From the NCBI GenBank assembly GCA_003024985.2, contig PXIH01S0006494.1: a stretch of 10,470 nucleotides of DNA, one strand, 5' to 3'. The stretch is from Euperipatoides rowelli. Taxonomy: Eukaryota > Onychophora > Udeonychophora > Euonychophora > Peripatopsidae. Made by a program: the position numbers and the translations under genes. Numbering within the stretch: the stretch's first letter is position 1; each line of letters opens with the position of its first letter. Shown here piece by piece: positions 7,251 through 10,470 of this stretch. The notes beneath the pieces are model-generated. The model was given only the letters and a program-made list of their open reading frames with translations, searched no databases and had not been told where the DNA came from.

Positions 7251-8060
7251 TTGCAGAGCAAACGTCTTATAACCAGAAAATTGAATAGTCTTCATTAGCA
7301 AATGAATTGTTATCAAAATTGTTATTGTATACCGATAATGGTTGGGTTATTCCAGACAAGAGTACAGAATTATGTTACTATTTTAAACTGAGAATGGATT
7401 TTTGTGTAGAAAAGAGGTTTAATTTTGGGTAATCGTGTGGCAATTCCAAAAAGTTTGAGATCTCAGGTTTCAGATATGTTACATAGAAATCACATTGGTA
7501 TTGTATGTACTAAATTGTTAATCAGAAACTATATTTGGTGGAAGGGCAGCATGTCCTGAAGGTCAGCTGACTCAAAAGGATTCAAGTTAAAAAAGAATTT
7601 TCTTATGGCTGAGATTAAAAAGTCCATGGAGACGTGTCCACATAATTTTTTTAGAAACAAATAAGCTAACGATATTTTAGTAGATGACTTTAGTAAATAG
7701 GCTGAGTGTTAGAACATGAAGAGTATGATTGCATCATCCTTAAAAGATAAACTGGAGGATTGTTTTTTAGATTTTCATACCCTGCACTTTTAGTGCATGA
7801 CAATGGCCTTCCATTTAATTCTAGTGAACTTACAAAATAGCTAAAATGGCATATCAAGTTAATTTTTTCACCACCATATAATCCATCTAGTAATAATGGT
7901 ATTGTGGAAAAAATGGTGAGATCATAAAAAAAAATGGTAATCCATTCAGTAGTAGCGGAAAATATGAGTAATCGTGTTGTTCCTATTCAATAACGGTTAA
8001 ATAATTGTTTGGAAAATTATCGATTTACACCTACATAATAGTGTAGTCCTACACAAATGT
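7251..8060 (+). pseudogene. pol: Integrase remnant: zinc-binding region and core, with internal deletion
   Basis: Integrase joins element DNA to the chromosome. A linker reads SLANELLSKLLLYTDNGW (about 7290-7343). The HHCC region follows: NRVAIPKSLRSQVSDMLHRN, HIGIVCTKLL and IWWKG, ending at 7547. A 57-bp foreign stretch separates this from MAEIKKSMETCPHN (7605 on), whose second zinc-ligand Cys is lost. The core keeps VDDFSK (7680-7697), followed by TAG where Trp is usual. It also keeps VHDNG with the second catalytic Asp (7799-7801) and SNGIVEK with the Glu (7907-7909). Only about 33 nt lie between the zinc region and VDDFSK, so the part with the first catalytic Asp seems deleted. It is inactive. 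Confidence 0.87.
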
Positions 8061-8452
8061 TATTTACATTTAATCCTCATACGGAAATGTTAATGTTAAA
8101 ACCACTACAGCATAAATGCAACAAGAGCAGTCAAGTAGACCTCATAAATATTTTAAAATTAATGATAAAGTTTTACTTTGGAGTCCACTTAAGAGGGAAG
8201 TAAAGTGGTATGGCTGTATTATGAAAAAAATTGGAAAGGTGGTCAGTCTACTTAGTAAAATAGGGTACTGGAAAGATTAGGAAAGTACATGTAAATCAGT
8301 TGTGCTTATTCTTGTTGAATTATTCCTTACATCCTCCAGCCAGGATTGTTGACTTTAGGAATGGGTATCAAACAATGCCATTATTTGAAAGCAGAGATAC
8401 TAGTGATCATGGTACTGATAAAGTTAAGCAACCTTGTGCTCCCATAAATTAA
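8061..8452 (+). pseudogene. pol: Integrase C-terminal GPY/F-like module and pol end
   Basis: FKINDKVLLWSPLKR (about 8150-8194) followed by KWYGCIMKKIGKVVS resembles the GPY/F domain at the C-terminus of many gypsy integrases; the GP-Y/F core reads GKVVS. After a frameshift near 8265, GKIRKVHVNQL (8270-8302) matches the end of that module. The same frame then stays open to a TAA at 8450-8452, giving a tail with PPARIVDFRN and KQPCAPIN. The stop lies 6 bp before the polypurine tract, as expected for the end of the gag-pol region. Its sub-frames are the least damaged of the element. Confidence 0.75.
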
Positions 8453-8458
8453 AGTCTT

Positions 8459-8470
8459 AGGAGGGAGAAA
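8459..8470 (+). promoter_or_regulatory. Polypurine tract (plus-strand primer site)
   Basis: Twelve purines, aggagggagaaa, lie immediately before the TGTTATG start of the 3' LTR. In LTR retrotransposons this tract resists RNase H and primes plus-strand DNA. Its exact abutment to the LTR fixes the LTR start at 8471. Confidence 0.8.
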
Positions 8471-8691
8471 TGTTATGAACATTGTATTTTTTGTAAATTA
8501 TATTAATATGTATTGTAAACATCAGATGGTGTTGATAGTGCTGTTGATGTGGTCAGTTTATTTAAATATTGAAAACTATGGTCGTCATGTAATGTACTGT
8601 AACGTATATAAATCCGTAAAGACTTTTCATATTTAATAAAAATAATTGTTGTCCATTTGTCAAGTTCTGCTTCCAAAACAAAAACATAACA
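8471..8691 (+). repeat. 3' LTR of the Ty3/gypsy element, complete (221 bp)
   Basis: It starts TGTTATG (8471-8477) and ends CATAACA (8685-8691), a perfect 7-bp inverted terminal pair, directly after the polypurine tract. TATATAAAT (8605-8613) is a likely TATA box and AATAAA (8635-8640) a likely polyadenylation signal. It aligns with the LTRs at 2717-2880 and 8863-9071 (shared GTGGTCAGTTT, TTTGTCAAGTT and CAAAAACATAACA blocks) but lacks the 34-bp block that those two share exactly. For a 3' LTR it is oddly distant from its supposed 5' partner. Confidence 0.85.
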
Positions 8692-8862
8692 GTCATTAAA
8701 TAATGTATAAGGAAAAAAAAAGCATGAAACAAATTAAATATTATTGAAACTTGTTAGATTTTAAAAAATAATTAAACAAAATTATTCACAATTATGTAGG
8801 AAGAAAACATTATAAAAGAATTTCTCATCCATATCTAAAATTTACATCAACTTTCAATTAAT

Positions 8863-9071
8863 TGTAAATGGATATACTGTATTAGCATATATTGTAAACA
8901 CTAGATAGTGTTGCTATTACTGATGACATGGTCAGTTTGTTATTGTTTATATAGAGAGCTATGGTCTATGACAGTCATGTGTTGTTCTGTATATTAAAAT
9001 ACATTTCATATTTAAGACAAATAGTCATGGTTCATTTGTCAAGTTGTTAAATCCAATACAAAAACATAACA
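8863..9071 (+). repeat. Additional LTR copy, solo or outer LTR of a composite element
   Basis: It begins TGTAAATGG and ends CATAACA. It shares 34 exact bases (8929-8962) with the 5' LTR (2751-2784), and its start and tail also follow that LTR. The TGTTATG start seen at 8471 is missing here and at 2717, so both may be 5'-shortened or belong to a subfamily. It lies 171 bp beyond the 3' LTR. The following agaat (9072-9076) matches the tgaat before the 5' LTR (2712-2716) at four of five positions, so it may be the true outer partner of that LTR. Confidence 0.75.
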
Positions 9072-9768
9072 AGAATCAGACATCTTACAGTGACTGAGAT
9101 GCATAAAAAGAAAAAAGAAAATTGAGCAGCTACAAATGGCAACTGTCCCAGAGTTAATTTTAAGAGTTCAAAATTAATTTTCTAATTGAGACCAATACTC
9201 AATATTTGCATCTCTGGAAATTGTAAAATGTAATATGACTATTTAATCCTTTTACAATTATTATAAATAAACAATATTATAATTTAGAAGAAAAAGTAAA
9301 CATATAGTAATATAAACTGTATGTGTAGTGACCCAGATTCTATGTGGTGTGTCCCATAGATTTAGGATCTACTTGTAAAGAACCACTATCCCACTTCTAT
9401 AAATATTTAGGCAAAACTTTTTACATCCATAATTATTTTTCAAGAATTAAGAATACCAAGATAGGGGCATTTTAAAAATGTATGCTAAAAGAAATACATG
9501 CCCCTTGAACAAAATTTATGTTAATGGTGTATTGAGTGCTATATTAAAACAATTAATGTATTTTTAAACTATAAAAAGCTAATATTAAAAAAATATGATT
9601 ATTGAAGAGGAAAAGAAAACAAATCAAAAAATTTCCCAAGATTTTGCAATTTTTTTAAAAAAAGCATTGCTTCTAGGTTTAATATACACTAGACAATTAA
9701 TGTAATGCTTGGTTTTTTTTTTTTTCAATTAAGCCTCTCTCAAACATATTTTTAAGTAATGTATAGGC
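9072..9768. other. AT-rich non-coding DNA
   Basis: No coding region, RNA gene or bounded repeat was recognised. Homopolymer A and T runs are common (for example T13 at 9713-9725). Confidence 0.5.
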
Positions 9769-9860
9769 TAGGGGTCTGCAACCTGCAGCTCCAAAGCTGC
9801 ATGTGGCTCTTTCAGCAAATTTTGTGGCTCTTTGAAAATTGGCAGAGGGGTTTATTTTAA
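9769..9860 (+). mobile_element. hAT DNA transposon end, one terminus only
   Basis: The sequence taggggtctgcaacctgcag, followed by an AGCTGCATGTGGCTCTTT stretch, closely resembles the terminal region of widespread animal hAT elements that begin CAGGGGTCGGCAACC with GCGGCTCTTT motifs; this is from recognition of the family. A perfect 6-bp inverted repeat, gcagct (9785-9790) and agctgc (9795-9800), and a repeated TGTGGCTCTTT (9803-9813, 9824-9834) are seen. No matching opposite terminus (ggttgcagacccc) occurs later in the window, so the element is truncated or its other end lies beyond the edge. The right border is approximate. Confidence 0.55.
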
Positions 9861-9965
9861 TATTATAAATTATAAAAAATATACAGTTTAATCAAAATAT
9901 TTTTGTGCGTGTGTGTGTAAGTCTTTTTTTTTATTCAGCTCAGAACGCCCGCCTCATGCTTGTAC

Positions 9966-9973
9966 TATACATG
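9966..9973. repeat. Left 8-bp target-site duplication of the hAT-like element
   Basis: TATACATG lies directly before the left inverted repeat and is repeated exactly at 10300-10307. Eight bases is the duplication length made by hAT transposases. Confidence 0.9.
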
Positions 9974-10299
9974 CAGTGATGGGATTCAGGGGGTTCCCAG
10001 AGGTTCTCAAGAACCCTTTCTTAAAATTTGTNCAGTTCAGAGAACCTCTTCCTAAACATTTTAATTAATTTTTTATTTCTGTTTAATTAAAAATAACAAA
10101 AAATAAATAAAAAACCCATCAGATCCCCCAAGTATTTACAGTATATCTGTTCTTTTTTAATGACTTTAGCTGAGGTTCACACTCACATACGTCAACCCAT
10201 AGTTAAAGGGTTAAAATAATATTCGGGGAGGTGTGTAGTTCTTTTAATTCTGTCCCTGAGAAATGAAACCCTTTCCTAAAAAAATGAATCCCACTACTG
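9974..10299. mobile_element. Non-autonomous hAT-like element (MITE), 326 bp
   Basis: The left end cagtgatgggattc (9974-9987) and the right end gaatcccactactg (10286-10299) are inverted repeats matching at 12 of 14 positions, including the terminal CAGT. Perfect 8-bp duplications TATACATG flank both ends. CAGTGATGGGATTC followed by a GGTTC-type stretch resembles known hAT-like repeats of animal genomes. No transposase is encoded, so it must have been moved in trans. AACCCTTTCTTAAAA near the left end (10012-10026) reappears with one mismatch as AACCCTTTCCTAAAA (10267-10281) in direct orientation. The exact duplication suggests a fairly recent insertion. One ambiguous base lies at 10032. Confidence 0.85.
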
Positions 10300-10307
10300 T
10301 ATACATG
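10300..10307. repeat. Right 8-bp target-site duplication of the hAT-like element
   Basis: TATACATG directly follows the right inverted repeat, identical to 9966-9973. Confidence 0.9.
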
Positions 10308-10470
10308 TGCTGTACTGTTGTTTAGTGTGAGGGGCTTCTCTGAGTTACTCGATATAATTTCAGTTTGTACATATGTATGTAAAGATGGGTGACATGTGAG
10401 TTTATTTCATTCAGAGAATATTCTTTATAATACATAAGTATTATCTAAATTAATGCTTTTAACTTTAGTA
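10308..10470. other. Non-coding right edge of the window
   Basis: No gene or repeat boundary was recognised. If the hAT end at 9769 belongs to a longer element, its body may continue through here; I see no motif to show it. Confidence 0.4.

Larger units (their letters stand above)
2717..8691 (+). mobile_element. Degenerate Ty3/gypsy LTR retrotransposon with two nested insertions
   Basis: The order LTR, gag, protease, reverse transcriptase, RNase H, integrase, GPY/F-like module, polypurine tract, LTR is the Ty3/gypsy arrangement, with integrase after RNase H. Removing the two nested insertions (4124-5027 and about 5946-6269) leaves about 4.7 kb, a normal size for the group. The motif style (LRDRFIVGLKEE in gag, SLEYLGFVIGQD in RT, GNADGLSHL after RNase H) resembles the Mag-like/K02A2.6-like lineage; this placement is from recognition, not a tree. 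All domains contain stops and frameshifts, so the copy is dead. The 5' flank (tgaat) and the 3' flank of 8691 (gtcat) do not match as a target duplication. Confidence 0.9.

Noticed and set aside
6946-7256. Intron between RNase H and integrase, ending in tttgcag
   Set aside because: There is no convincing donor site, and introns in gypsy pol at this place are not expected. An insertion or decay is simpler.
9903-9920. (GT)n microsatellite
   Set aside because: Only about seven imperfect units, too short to be notable.
1-10470. CRISPR arrays, bacterial operons, rRNA, or a defence-type gene system
   Set aside because: There are no regularly spaced repeats, no bacterial-style ORF packing and no rRNA signature. 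The content is that of an animal repeat landscape.

Overview
This window looks like a transposon-rich, AT-rich stretch of an animal nuclear genome, probably from an invertebrate. Ty3/gypsy and hAT elements are recognisable, there is no dense gene layout, A/T homopolymers are long, and eight ambiguous bases (141, 469, 471, 528, 537, 551, 4380, 10032) suggest a draft assembly. The species cannot be named from the sequence. I see no intact cellular gene on either strand. The longest open frames (under 100 codons) are chance frames or pieces of one decayed retrotransposon.

Layout. Positions 1-2716 are non-coding: a GC-richer patch with possible retroposon debris (about 190-560), an AT palindrome with a 10-bp hairpin (662-744), a weak tRNA-like or SINE-head fragment (about 1601-1658), then plain AT-rich DNA. 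Positions 2717-8691 hold a dead Ty3/gypsy LTR retrotransposon on the + strand. Its order is 5' LTR, gag (capsid, then CCHC zinc knuckle), protease, reverse transcriptase, RNase H, integrase, GPY/F-like module, polypurine tract, 3' LTR. Every domain is broken by stops, frameshifts or deletions, but order and motifs remain readable. Two further elements interrupt pol, at 4124-5027 (in the protease) and about 5946-6269 (in the reverse transcriptase). The gypsy reading frame resumes on the far side of each, so they inserted later. Both share a GGCC-rich 3' segment and a terminal AATAAA, so they look like one retroposon family that I cannot name.

Downstream, 8863-9071 is a third LTR. It is unexpectedly closer to the 5' LTR than the adjacent 3' LTR is, which points to a composite or recombined element. 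Positions 9072-9768 are plain AT-rich DNA. Positions 9769 to about 9860 look like one end of a hAT DNA transposon. Positions 9974-10299 are a short non-autonomous hAT-like element with near-perfect terminal inverted repeats and a perfect 8-bp target duplication, the best-defined insertion here.

The window therefore records layered insertions: an old gypsy element, two younger retroposons inside it, an extra LTR beside it, and hAT elements in the right flank. Nothing suggests a working gene system, and I found no convincing new biological system. The most novel items are the unclassified nested retroposon family and the discordant LTR trio.
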